In this document: positions 27,471 to 35,585 of the stretch, piece by piece
Position numbering within the stretch: position 1 is the first letter of the stretch
Layout of the letters: each line of letters begins with the position of its first letter
Assembly: GCF_046602855.1 (NCBI RefSeq)
Contig: NZ_JBKINJ010000001.1
Location: forward strand, 2,108,001-2,172,000
Source of the DNA: Gracilimonas sp046602855
GTDB lineage: Bacteria > Bacteroidota > Rhodothermia > Balneolales > Balneolaceae
Length of the DNA: 64,000 bases
Reading direction: 5' to 3'
Made by a program: the position numbers and the translations under genes
Notes under the pieces: generated by a model
Database searches by the model: none
Seen by the model: the letters and a program-made list of their open reading frames with translations, nothing else
Told to the model about the DNA's origin: nothing

Positions 27471-27540
27471 TGCCCGGGGAGGATTCGAACCCCCACTGCC
27501 TGGACCAAAACCAGGTGTCCTGCCATTAGACGACCGGGCA
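27471..27540 (-). tRNA. tRNA-Gln (anticodon UUG)
   Basis: On the minus strand a 70-base cloverleaf folds completely. The acceptor pairs TGCCCGG with CCGGGCA, the D-arm is GTCT-AATGGC-AGGAC, and the anticodon stem CCTGG/CCAGG holds the loop TTTTGGT (anticodon TTG). The T-arm is GGGGG-TTCGAAT-CCTCC. The 3' CCA is not encoded. The anticodon reads CAA/CAG glutamine codons. Confidence 0.97.
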
Positions 27541-27561
27541 TTTCATATCATTAACAGACTC

Positions 27562-27592
27562 CAAAGATAGAAATCACTTTAAAAGCAATCAA
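27562..27592 (-). promoter_or_regulatory. Bacteroidota-type promoter of tRNA-Gln
   Basis: Read on the minus strand, TTG at 27592-27590 (-33) is followed after 20 bases by TATCTTTG at 27569-27562 (-7). The pair fits TTG-N19/20-TAnnTTTG. The predicted transcription start is about 15 bases before the tRNA. It overlaps the end of the DUF2851 gene. Confidence 0.55.
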
Positions 27593-28752
27593 GACTGAAT
27601 CGCATTTTTTAAAACAAAACATTCAGAACACATCCTTGGCTTACAATATGATTTCAATTGATGAATAGAACCTAATTTCTTGCTATAATTTTCAGTTTTA
27701 ATAGGAAGAGCTTTGAACTTTTTTAACAGTGTTTGTGGAATTGGGGTTTTAAGATCGCTCCATGTTGTGCGAACTTTGTCTTTCAAATACTCATGAGCAA
27801 ACAACATACCTAATACATAGAGACCGGGAAGAAAAACAGTTCCGAATAATATTTTCATCCTGGATGAGCTTTTGAGATCACTACTTTTGCACCATTTTGA
27901 CCAGAGACCTACACTGTTTCTACCAAGAAAATTCTCAAAAGGTGTATTCAAAATTTCAAAGGTTATAAGAACAGCTTCATGTATTCTCTTTTCCGGATGA
28001 TTTGCCGGTCTTACAGATTTTAAATTCCACTTGATATCAGAATTATCAGTAAGCCCTGCTTCGTTTAAAGCAAGCTCAATACCTTCATCAATTAAAACCC
28101 CATCCCAACTGGCAAGCAACCTCTCTCCTGTTACTTTCATTGCCTTCCGGTTATGAGTAATTCCCAAACCATCCCAAACAGAGAGTGCCAACGCTTTCTT
28201 CCAGGCTGCTGAAGGCAAAATATTCGGATCGTATAAAGACAGAAAATCATCCGTTTTCTTTTCCAGGTATTCTGAATGAGCTTTTTCAAGCTGCTTAATA
28301 AATACCTTTTCAGAAATGAAATTCATATTACCGGTGCACGGTAAAGTCTTTTCATCTTCAAAACTCTTTAAAAAGACCTTTAGGTTACTTGAGAGGTAGG
28401 GTTCTAAATTGAGAGTATATGGACTGCTTCCGTTTTGGGTCTTAACAGACTCATTATTACCCCCGACAATTACATGTAAGAATACCGAATTAAAATTTTC
28501 ATCCACATGATGACCATGCGCGTACCAATCTTTACTCCGGAGATGTAATTCAACATCACCATGCCATGTCAATTCATCGATGGCGATACGACATGCCTTA
28601 AAATCAGGACCATTGGTTTTATTAAGCTCACCAACTTCCAATATTTGAACTGATTTACCACAATCGGTTTGCAACCCGGCATGATCGAAAAGCCCATTCT
28701 CCCAAATCCATTGAAGAAAGGCTTCAGAATATTGAAATTGTGCCTCAGCCAT
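27589..28752 (-). CDS. DUF2851 family protein
   Basis: This 387-residue protein matches the DUF2851 pattern of Bacteroidota: FLQWIWENGLFD at the N-terminus, then NGPDFKACRIAIDELTWHGDVELHLRSKDW, then HGHHVDENFNSVFLHVIVGG. A Cys cluster lies near the C-terminus (YCKPRMCSECFVLKNA). The conserved Asp/Glu/His-rich N-terminal motifs suggest a metal-dependent or nuclease-like enzyme, but function is not established. Its start overlaps the end of the YtxH gene by eight bases, so the two are co-transcribed. Confidence 0.9.
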   Translation of the reverse strand: MAEAQFQYSEAFLQWIWENGLFDHAGLQTDCGKSVQILEVGELNKTNGPDFKACRIAIDELTWHGDVELHLRSKDWYAHGHHVDENFNSVFLHVIVGGNNESVKTQNGSSPYTLNLEPYLSSNLKVFLKSFEDEKTLPCTGNMNFISEKVFIKQLEKAHSEYLEKKTDDFLSLYDPNILPSAAWKKALALSVWDGLGITHNRKAMKVTGERLLASWDGVLIDEGIELALNEAGLTDNSDIKWNLKSVRPANHPEKRIHEAVLITFEILNTPFENFLGRNSVGLWSKWCKSSDLKSSSRMKILFGTVFLPGLYVLGMLFAHEYLKDKVRTTWSDLKTPIPQTLLKKFKALPIKTENYSKKLGSIHQLKSYCKPRMCSECFVLKNAIQS

Positions 28753-29056
28753 TCTTAGTGATTTCTTCTATCTCCTCATCTTCTGAAAATTCAAGATCTT
28801 CCGTGGCTTCATATAGATCTGGTAAAGAATCTTTCATTGTTTTTTTAATTCCCTCTGAAAAACGATCAATTCTCTTTTCTCCATCTTCTCTGATCTTTCG
28901 ACCGGTGGTTTCAAGCCATTCCACTGTTTCTTCACTCTGATCTTTAACCCATTTCAAATTCTCTTTGCCACTTCTTGGGGTTAATAGCAATCCTGTAAGT
29001 ACACCGCCGGCAAACGCGGTTGCTCCGACTAATAATGTTCCAATTCCTCGTTTCAT
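28745..29056 (-). CDS. YtxH-domain membrane-anchored protein
   Basis: This 103-residue protein has one N-terminal membrane helix (GTLLVGATAFAGGVLTGLLLTP, residues 6-27) followed by the YtxH signature PRSGKENLKWVKDQ. A long amphipathic, probably coiled-coil helix follows, with an acidic tail. YtxH proteins are general-stress proteins of unknown mechanism. It overlaps the DUF2851 gene and is divergent from the PyrR-like gene. Confidence 0.85.
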   Translation of the reverse strand: MKRGIGTLLVGATAFAGGVLTGLLLTPRSGKENLKWVKDQSEETVEWLETTGRKIREDGEKRIDRFSEGIKKTMKDSLPDLYEATEDLEFSEDEEIEEITKNG

Positions 29057-29151
29057 ATCTCTCCCTGAATTAAGTTAAGATTAACACTGTTAAGGTAGCA
29101 ATTTTTCCTCTTATTTTTGGTAATGATTTTAACACTAAGGATAGAAAACAT

Positions 29152-29159
29152 TACCTTTG
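29152..29159 (+). promoter_or_regulatory. Candidate -7 element for the PyrR-like gene
   Basis: TACCTTTG fits the Bacteroidota -7 consensus TAnnTTTG and lies 20 bases before the ATG at 29180. That would give a leader of only about a dozen bases. No clear -33 TTG is seen. The same ten-base string TTACCTTTGT occurs upstream of the lipoprotein gene near 57047. Confidence 0.4.
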
Positions 29160-29179
29160 TCCAAATTTAAAATTGAATT

Positions 29180-29674
29180 ATGAGCAAGCAATACACCTTA
29201 ATGGATCGGGCACGAATTGAACGAACGTTAAAACGTTTGGCAATTCAAATTTTGGAGAAATCGCCTGTTAGTGAAAAACTAGTGATCATTGGATTGAATA
29301 AACGGGGTTTAGCAACGGCCAACGAACTCGCTGGAGATATCTCTGAGATCATTGATGAAGATATGAAAGTTCACAACTTCAATGTAGCAGACAGTAATCC
29401 TGGCATTTCCTTACCTGATTGCAGTGATAAACAGGTCATATTAGTAGATGACGTGATCTTTTCAGGCAAAACCATGTTTGAAGCACTCTCTGCTGTTGCT
29501 TCCATTCATGACCCGGAATCTATCAGGATCGCTGTTCTAATAGATCGAGGGCATAGAAAATTTCCTTTATCTGCAGATCTTACCGGCATGACGGTTCCTA
29601 CCAAGTCAGGTGAACATATTGAAGTAATGCTCAAAGATTCTAAACTAAAAGAAGCTGTTCTTTTCAAAAATTAA
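29180..29674 (+). CDS. PyrR-like phosphoribosyltransferase
   Basis: This 164-residue type I phosphoribosyltransferase has an N-terminal helix (MDRARIERTLKRLAIQILEK), the PyrR-like IIGLNKRGLATANELA and the PRPP loop VILVDDVIFSGKT. It also has AVLIDRGHRKFPLSADLTGMTVPT, the region that in PyrR follows the PRPP loop. PyrR proteins regulate pyrimidine genes by RNA binding and may have uracil phosphoribosyltransferase activity. This one is slightly short, and no pyr operon follows, so regulatory versus salvage role is open. It leads a plus-strand run with a DUF3078 protein (14 bases on) and a decarboxylase. Confidence 0.85.
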   Translation: MSKQYTLMDRARIERTLKRLAIQILEKSPVSEKLVIIGLNKRGLATANELAGDISEIIDEDMKVHNFNVADSNPGISLPDCSDKQVILVDDVIFSGKTMFEALSAVASIHDPESIRIAVLIDRGHRKFPLSADLTGMTVPTKSGEHIEVMLKDSKLKEAVLFKN

Positions 29675-29687
29675 CTTAATAGAGACC

Positions 29688-30563
29688 ATGAGTAAACCGA
29701 TAAATAATTTAACCTTCTTAACCTTGTTGTTGTTCTTCAGCATTTCTGCAGAGGCCCAAAATGTATCAGTTCCTGATACCCTCAACGGGTGGACTCAATC
29801 TTGGGTGGCAAATATGAATGGCTCGCAGGCTGCCTACAGCAATTGGTCACAAGGTGGTGTTAGCACTCTCAGCGGAACAGCTTCTTCTGTATACACAGTA
29901 ATGTATAGAAAGGATCAGTATAGCTATGGTTTCAGGACCAATTTAAAGTATGGACAATCCAAAGTGAAAGACGAAGGAGTCCGTAAAACTGATGACCTGA
30001 TCTCTATCACAAACAGGATTAATTATCAATTCAGAGATGACGGCTCTCTCTCAAGTTATGCTACCGTTGTTTTTAGAACACAGTTTGACCGTGGTTTTGA
30101 ATATGGTGAAACCGACACCGATCCGGATATTTTGATCTCTAATTTTATGGCTCCGGGCTATCTTTCTGAAAGCGTTGGTTTATCTTACAAACCTGCCCCA
30201 TCCATAATATTTGAATCAGGCCTTGGATTGAAACAGACATTTGTCACCGACGATGCCCTTGCGCCCGAATATGGTCTTGATCCGGGCGAAAATTTCAGAT
30301 CTGAGGGTGGTTTGACGACCGGTATTTATTACGAGAAAGAAATATTTGAAAACATTCTCTACACAAGTGGATTGGAAACTTTCACCAACTTTTTGATACC
30401 AATTGATGAAACAGATGTTATGTGGGGTAATGAACTTGTTGGAAAAATCAACAGCCTCATTAGTGCATCTTTTCAGTTTGAACTGAGGTACGATAATGAC
30501 TTTTCAAGTGACATTCAGTTGAAGCAGGTCCTTTCAGCAGGAATCTCGGTCAGCTTATACTAA
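29688..30563 (+). CDS. DUF3078 outer-membrane-like protein
   Basis: This 291-residue protein has a signal peptide (residues 1-23, ending AEAQ). The DUF3078 signature SYSNWSQGG is present in variant form (AAYSNWSQGGVSTLSGTASSVYTVMYRKD). It continues as amphipathic strands typical of a small outer-membrane barrel and ends with an aromatic terminal strand (GISVSLY). Function is unknown; the family is widespread in Bacteroidota. Its stop overlaps the start of the decarboxylase (TAATG at 30561-30565), indicating translational coupling. Confidence 0.88.
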   Translation: MSKPINNLTFLTLLLFFSISAEAQNVSVPDTLNGWTQSWVANMNGSQAAYSNWSQGGVSTLSGTASSVYTVMYRKDQYSYGFRTNLKYGQSKVKDEGVRKTDDLISITNRINYQFRDDGSLSSYATVVFRTQFDRGFEYGETDTDPDILISNFMAPGYLSESVGLSYKPAPSIIFESGLGLKQTFVTDDALAPEYGLDPGENFRSEGGLTTGIYYEKEIFENILYTSGLETFTNFLIPIDETDVMWGNELVGKINSLISASFQFELRYDNDFSSDIQLKQVLSAGISVSLY

Positions 30564-31903
30564 TGGACAATCTCTCCGAAAAATCACTCCAAAAAGGCAT
30601 AAGATCACTTAACGAGTGGATCGATTCGTTTGGCGACTGGGAACCGGATGATTCTCTGATTGTTCCTGAGAAAAAAGTAAATGAAGTTTTCACGCGTCTA
30701 ATAGAGCGACTAAAATGCAATTATCCTTTTGAGCATCCCTCGTATGCAGGACAGATGCTCAAACCTCCCCATCCTTTAGCCTGGGCAGCTTATGCAATAG
30801 CTATGTCTATCAACCCAAACAATCACGCACTTGACGGAGGTCCGCCTTCTTCTGAAATGGAAAAGGAAGTCATTGCATCGCTAGCTCGTTTTTTTGGATA
30901 CGAAAACACATACCTGGGACACCTTACTTCAAGCGGAACCATTGCTAACCTTGAAGCCCTTTGGATAGCCCGCGAGTCCCATCCGAAAAAAAAAATCGCT
31001 TTTTCTGATCAGGCTCATTACACGCATGGACGCATGTGTTCTGTACTTAGAGTAGAGGGGTTGAAGATCCCCGTTTTAGATGATGGAACTTTTGATCTCG
31101 ATGCTGTTGATCCTGAAGACATCGGCACAATGGTAGTTACGCTGGGTACTACAGGACTTGGTGATGTTGAGCCTTTGGATCAAATATTACCTTGGGCCAA
31201 AAAGCATGGCATTCGTGTTCATATTGATGCTGCCTACGGAGGTTTTTTCAGGACTCTTAAAGATTCTAAACTGATCAATGGCACTGCCTGGCAGCGGATG
31301 CAGGAAGCAGACAGCATCGTCGTAGATCCACATAAACACGGACTTCAACCCTACGGTTGCGGATGTGTATTGTTTAAGGACCCTGAAGTCGGAAAATTCT
31401 ATAAGCATGACTCTCCTTATACCTACTTTACTTCTGATGATCTGCACCTCGGAGAAATCAGTCTGGAGTGTTCCCGCGCCGGTGCTTCTGCCGTTGCTTT
31501 CTGGACAACATTGCAACTATTCCCATTAGAGGAAAAGACCGGATTCGGCCCTATTCTATCAAACTGCAGATCTGCTGCCTTGACGATGTATGAACTGACA
31601 AATTCCAGCTCAAAACTAACATCGTATAAAAAACCGGAACTTGATATCATTGGCTATTTTCCGACAGAAGCCTCAACTCTTTCAGAGATCTCAGAACGTT
31701 CCAAAGAAATATTTCAGAAAGGAATGAGTGACCGGTCTTTTTACCTTTCATTGTATAAAATATCTGCAAAGAGCTTTACTAAACGCCATCCGGATTTCGA
31801 AGTTGATGCTGAAGACGTAACCATCTTGAGAAGTGTCTTCATGAAACCGGAACATGATAACTTTGTTAAAGAATTATTCAGTAGAATCGAAAACTGTTGC
31901 TAA
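30563..31903 (+). CDS. PLP-dependent group II decarboxylase
   Basis: This 446-residue fold-type I PLP enzyme has GGPPSSEMEKEVIASLARFFGY near the N-terminus, HLTSSGTIANLEALWIARE binding the cofactor phosphate, and HIDAAYGGFF carrying the PLP-nitrogen Asp. Lys258 in VVDPHKHG is the Schiff-base lysine. Family members decarboxylate glutamate, diaminobutyrate, tyrosine or aspartate; the substrate cannot be assigned. Its start overlaps the DUF3078 stop. The following unknown gene begins ten bases after its stop. Confidence 0.9.
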   Translation: MDNLSEKSLQKGIRSLNEWIDSFGDWEPDDSLIVPEKKVNEVFTRLIERLKCNYPFEHPSYAGQMLKPPHPLAWAAYAIAMSINPNNHALDGGPPSSEMEKEVIASLARFFGYENTYLGHLTSSGTIANLEALWIARESHPKKKIAFSDQAHYTHGRMCSVLRVEGLKIPVLDDGTFDLDAVDPEDIGTMVVTLGTTGLGDVEPLDQILPWAKKHGIRVHIDAAYGGFFRTLKDSKLINGTAWQRMQEADSIVVDPHKHGLQPYGCGCVLFKDPEVGKFYKHDSPYTYFTSDDLHLGEISLECSRAGASAVAFWTTLQLFPLEEKTGFGPILSNCRSAALTMYELTNSSSKLTSYKKPELDIIGYFPTEASTLSEISERSKEIFQKGMSDRSFYLSLYKISAKSFTKRHPDFEVDAEDVTILRSVFMKPEHDNFVKELFSRIENCC

Positions 31904-31913
31904 TATTTTTTAC

Positions 31914-32594
31914 ATGACTACAGATATTTTCAAACTCATCTTCCATCACGATCAGCGGCTTGACAAGCTGGATCAGGAGAGTACACGCGAGAATCCCAAA
32001 AAAAGAGAATCTTCCCTGCAAGATTTCATGAAACCTGATCCTACCTACTCAAGGTTCTACTTTACAGGAACAGACCTGAATGACGAGCGCTTTGGATTGA
32101 ATGTTCTTTCATCTTACAAAGAACTCATCAGTGCACTTGAATCAGCTTTTCATGATAAGAGGGCATTCACTCAAAAATCTGAGTTTTCTTCATTTAGGCA
32201 AGCAATTGAAGATCTGAATATTGGTGAAACTATTATTCTTACCGATGAAACGGAGTTTAGATATAACATATCTGAACTTCATCTCAATAATAATTCCAAT
32301 GATAATTCCAATAATAGTCACTACAAGGGTGCCCTGAGGAAAGCTATCGAGGACGACCATATCGTTCTTTACAAAGTTCAATCAAAAGATGGTTTTGATC
32401 TTCAGATGTTCTCTAAAAAAAACGTATATCGTGATATGTTTTTTCCACTCCAGAAATTAGTACCGGGCCATTTTCGTTTTTTCAGCATCAACGGGAAAAA
32501 ATTCAATACTGAGCGGCATTTTTATTTCGAAACCTGGACACTTGATCGTCCCCCCCATGGTTTTGAAGAGGTTCATCCTGAAACTGTTTTATGA
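31914..32594 (+). CDS. Unknown 226-residue protein
   Basis: The frame is open from 31854, but that would overlap the decarboxylase. I take the ATG at 31914 (MTTDIFKLIFHHD). The protein is soluble, without signal peptide or membrane helix. Notable are a central Asn/Ser stretch (LNNNSNDNSNNSHYKG, residues 123-138), encoded by a near-repeat of ATAATTCCAAT, and an aromatic C-terminal part (MFFPLQKLVPGHFRFFSINGKK). The family was not recognised. Ten bases behind the decarboxylase on the same strand, it is probably in the same transcript. Confidence 0.7.
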   Translation: MTTDIFKLIFHHDQRLDKLDQESTRENPKKRESSLQDFMKPDPTYSRFYFTGTDLNDERFGLNVLSSYKELISALESAFHDKRAFTQKSEFSSFRQAIEDLNIGETIILTDETEFRYNISELHLNNNSNDNSNNSHYKGALRKAIEDDHIVLYKVQSKDGFDLQMFSKKNVYRDMFFPLQKLVPGHFRFFSINGKKFNTERHFYFETWTLDRPPHGFEEVHPETVL

Positions 32595-32681
32595 CACCCG
32601 GTTAATCCTACTGATCTTTTAATCATTCCACCTTCTATTATATGCTTATTTATCTTCATAAAATTTTCATGTTTCCTTTGT

Positions 32682-32704
32682 TTATTTAAACTGTTTATAA
32701 ATAA
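32682..32704. promoter_or_regulatory. Interrupted palindrome before feoA, candidate metal-regulator operator
   Basis: TTATTTA (32682-32688) and TAAATAA (32698-32704) form perfect inverted arms around nine bases. They lie 21 bases before the feoA start and just after a near -7 element (TTCCTTTG, 32673-32680). Position suggests an operator for an iron regulator. It is not a clear Fur or DtxR consensus. Confidence 0.35.
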
Positions 32705-32724
32705 GAAACAGCTTGTGAGGTAAT

Positions 32725-32949
32725 ATGGAGATGAAACCGATCAACAGCACCAAAAAAGGTGAACGGATAGCCGTAAAATGTATGCAATGCAGCCATGAAG
32801 ATACCTGTCTGCTACAAGACTTAGGCTGTTTTGAAGGTGTTATTGGAGAAGTATTATCAAATAACTCACGGGTAATTCTAAAAATTGGAGATACACGCCT
32901 GGCAATCAGCGAAAGTCTGGCAAATACCATCCTCATTACTCCTCAGTGA
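32725..32949 (+). CDS. feoA: FeoA-domain protein with a Cys cluster
   Basis: This 74-residue SH3-like protein of ferrous-iron uptake is thought to act on FeoB at the inner membrane. The FeoA pattern is seen in LLQDLGCFEGVIGEVLSNN...VILKIGDTRLAISESLANTI. Unusually, four Cys lie close together, C-x2-C-x5-C-x5-C (KCMQCSHEDTCLLQDLGC), which could bind iron or an Fe-S centre; ordinary FeoA lacks this as far as I know. feoB follows 213 bases later on the same strand. Confidence 0.85.
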   Translation: MEMKPINSTKKGERIAVKCMQCSHEDTCLLQDLGCFEGVIGEVLSNNSRVILKIGDTRLAISESLANTILITPQ

Positions 32950-33162
32950 TTCTACCATTTTATAGCACAATAGCTTGTGAAGAATAGGATATTGATGGGT
33001 GCTAACTAATAGATATAACCGGCTATTTAGCTCCACAAATTTACAAATACCCAATGCTTACAAATCCGCGTTTAAAGATTTACATGTAGCTTACTTAGTT
33101 TTTTGTGAAGTTTAAAATCCAAAAAAGCAATTGGATAGAAATTGAATCCTCGAGGTCTATAG

Positions 33163-35292
33163 TTGGATAAATACTCAATGAATATTGCTTTAGTTGGCAA
33201 TCCAAATACCGGGAAAACTACCGTTTTCAACGGCCTTACAGGCCTCAAACAAAAAATTGGGAATTATCCTGGCATTACTGTTGAGCGTAAAATAGGATTT
33301 GCTGAAATCGGCGGCACTAAACATACCATTATTGACCTTCCGGGGACGTATAGCCTGCATAGCCAAAAATTGGATGAACGGGTGACACGTGAGACTCTGA
33401 CCGGTCAATTTGAACATGAGGATAAGCCGGACCTTGTGTTAATAATAGTTGACGCGAGTAATCTGGACAGGAATTTATTTTTAGCCACCCAAGTTCTTGA
33501 CCTTGGAATTCCTGCCATTTTAGTGCTCAATATGATGGATGTAGCCAAGGCAAAAGGTATAGGCATCGACTCGGCTGAGCTTCAAAAAAAACTCGGTATT
33601 CCCTTAGTTTCCATTTCAGCAAAAAATAAGAATGGTATCGATCATGTTAAAGAAACCATTCAAAAATCTCGGTTGACACCACCCAAAGAAATCCAATGGG
33701 ACCCTGATCCCGTCTTAAAAAAAGCTGTCGATTTTGTTATAAATGACTGGATAAAACCGCATACCAAACTCCCAAGAACAGCCTATTTCCTTGAAGCCCT
33801 TCGCTTGATCAGCAAGGCGGAAGAAGCACCAAAGAATAACCAACCCATTGATAATACAATTCGAAGGGCGCATGATATTATAATAAGAGCAGGTAAAAAT
33901 CCGGCTGCGTTGGAGGTCATGAACCGGTACGATTACATCAGTAGTTGTACAAACTCAGTTATTGAACGTATCAATGAATCCAACATTACCACTACTGACC
34001 GAATTGATGCCGTTACGACCCATAAAATTTTCGGGCCTATCATATTTCTGATGTTGCTCCTTCTTATGTTTCAAGCCATCTTTAGTTGGGCTACTCCTTT
34101 TATGGATATGATTGACCTTCTTTTTATTAATACAGGAAACTGGCTTTCAACCAATTTGCCTGAAGGAATGCTTAGTGATTTATTGGTAGAAGGTGTTGTT
34201 GCCGGGTTAGGCGGCGTGATCATTTTTTTACCTCAAATTGTATTCCTCTTCTTCTTTATTTCAATTCTCGAAGGCAGTGGTTATATGGCTCGCGCAGCTT
34301 TTATTATGGATGGTTATATGTCAAAAATTGGACTACACGGCCGCTCAGTAGTCCCCTTGATCTCAGGATTTGCCTGTGCAATTCCGGGTATTATGGCTAC
34401 CCGAAATATTGAAAACTGGCGTGATCGCATTATTACCATGATGATTTTACCGTTCATGTCTTGTTCGGCTCGCTTACCCGTTTATGCATTATTGATCGCG
34501 GCTTTCATTCCGCAAACTCCCGTTATAGGGTTTATTGATCTGCAGGGAGTAACCTTTTTCGGCCTGTACTTTTTTGGCATTGTGATAGCTGCTTTGTCTG
34601 CTTTGGTGATGAATAAATTTCTCATAAAAGGGAGAAAGAGTCCCTTTATTATGGAGCTTCCAGATTATAAAATGCCCAAATGGTCCTCTGTTTTCCAGAG
34701 CGTATTTGACCGTGGCAGAGTGTTTGTAACGGAAGCAGGTAGAATTATCATTGCTATCTCCATAATACTGTGGTTTTTAGCTTCATTCCCTAAAACAGAA
34801 ATACCTGACCATGTAAATATTTCAGAAAACGTAACCGAAACATCCTTCTCTCCTCAGATAGACGAAGAAGCCTATCAGCTTAAAAACAGCTACGCAGGTA
34901 AGTTTGGGCATTTCATAGAACCGGCTATAGAACCCCTTGGTTTTGACTGGAAAATTGGGATTGGACTCATAACCTCATTTGCAGCTCGCGAAGTGATGGT
35001 AGGAACACTTAATACTATCTACAGTATCGAAGGAGGCGCCGGCGAAGTAACTACTTTAAAACAAAAATTAGTTAATGATGTTGACTATGAAACCGGTAAA
35101 CCTGTTTATAGTACAGCTACAGCACTATCCCTTATGGTCTTTTTTGCTTTGGCTATGCAGTGCATGAGCACATTGGCTATTGTGCGTCGTGAAACAAACT
35201 CATGGACATGGCCAATAATCATGTTAGTGTACATGACAGGCCTCGCTTACATTTCTTCTTTTATTACCTATCAAATTGCCCTGTTATTCTAA
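33163..35292 (+). CDS. feoB: Ferrous iron transporter FeoB
   Basis: This 709-residue protein has an N-terminal GTPase domain: G1 GNPNTGKTTVFN, G3 DLPGTYSLH, G4 LNMMD, G5 SISAKNK. The membrane core starts near 290, with GVVAGLGGVIIFLPQIVFLFFFISILEGSGYMARAAF and the CAIPGIMATRNI gate region. The final hydrophobic segments include ALSLMVFFALAMQCMSTLAIVRRET, the second Gate motif with Cys. The TTG at 33163 has GAGG about seven bases upstream; ATG at 33178 (MNIALVGNPN) is the usual family start and has no such site. The stop overlaps a small downstream ORF. Confidence 0.96.
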   Translation: MDKYSMNIALVGNPNTGKTTVFNGLTGLKQKIGNYPGITVERKIGFAEIGGTKHTIIDLPGTYSLHSQKLDERVTRETLTGQFEHEDKPDLVLIIVDASNLDRNLFLATQVLDLGIPAILVLNMMDVAKAKGIGIDSAELQKKLGIPLVSISAKNKNGIDHVKETIQKSRLTPPKEIQWDPDPVLKKAVDFVINDWIKPHTKLPRTAYFLEALRLISKAEEAPKNNQPIDNTIRRAHDIIIRAGKNPAALEVMNRYDYISSCTNSVIERINESNITTTDRIDAVTTHKIFGPIIFLMLLLLMFQAIFSWATPFMDMIDLLFINTGNWLSTNLPEGMLSDLLVEGVVAGLGGVIIFLPQIVFLFFFISILEGSGYMARAAFIMDGYMSKIGLHGRSVVPLISGFACAIPGIMATRNIENWRDRIITMMILPFMSCSARLPVYALLIAAFIPQTPVIGFIDLQGVTFFGLYFFGIVIAALSALVMNKFLIKGRKSPFIMELPDYKMPKWSSVFQSVFDRGRVFVTEAGRIIIAISIILWFLASFPKTEIPDHVNISENVTETSFSPQIDEEAYQLKNSYAGKFGHFIEPAIEPLGFDWKIGIGLITSFAAREVMVGTLNTIYSIEGGAGEVTTLKQKLVNDVDYETGKPVYSTATALSLMVFFALAMQCMSTLAIVRRETNSWTWPIIMLVYMTGLAYISSFITYQIALLF

Positions 35293-35486
35293 TGCATATC
35301 CAAACCCCCAATTGCATTTCATTATTAATACTAAGCACTGTTTATATTCTCATAAAGATAATTCGGAAACGGATCTCGATAGGTAAACCAAAAGAAAAAC
35401 TGTGGATCATACTTCAAATGTGGCTGATTCATAAATGTTTTTATCTTGTATATCCTTATGACACCAATTTAGAAAGTCCACCCTGA
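35292..35486 (+). CDS. Micro-ORF translationally coupled to feoB
   Basis: The ATG at 35292 shares its A with the feoB stop (TAATG). It gives 64 residues: one membrane helix (NCISLLILSTVYILIKII) followed by a basic, Trp-containing tail (RKRISIGKPKEKLWIILQMW). Some feo operons carry a small FeoC or a Cys-rich FeoB-associated membrane protein at this place. This one has a single helix but lacks the CxxC motifs, so it is not clearly either. Existence rests on the coupling and composition only. Confidence 0.4.
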   Translation: MHIQTPNCISLLILSTVYILIKIIRKRISIGKPKEKLWIILQMWLIHKCFYLVYPYDTNLESPP

Positions 35487-35513
35487 GTCTGTGCTATAGG
35501 GTTACGGTACATA

Positions 35514-35559
35514 GGTGTTAACGTGTTGCCGAGAAATTAAACGGTAACACCTTAACACC
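35514..35559. repeat. Long hairpin of the TGTTAA/TTAACA type at convergent gene ends
   Basis: Arms of 18 bases (35514-35531 and 35542-35559) match at 16 positions around a ten-base loop. They include GGTGTTAA and TTAACACC. It sits between feoB and the amidohydrolase, which converge here. A nearby direct repeat, GTGGCACGTGGCAC, follows. It may terminate transcription in both directions. Confidence 0.65.
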
Positions 35560-35585
35560 ATCCCGTGGCACGTGGCACCTAAACA

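Noticed and set aside
31854..31913. Earlier start for the unknown protein behind the decarboxylase
   Set aside because: It overlaps the end of the decarboxylase by 50 bases; the ATG at 31914 follows the stop cleanly.
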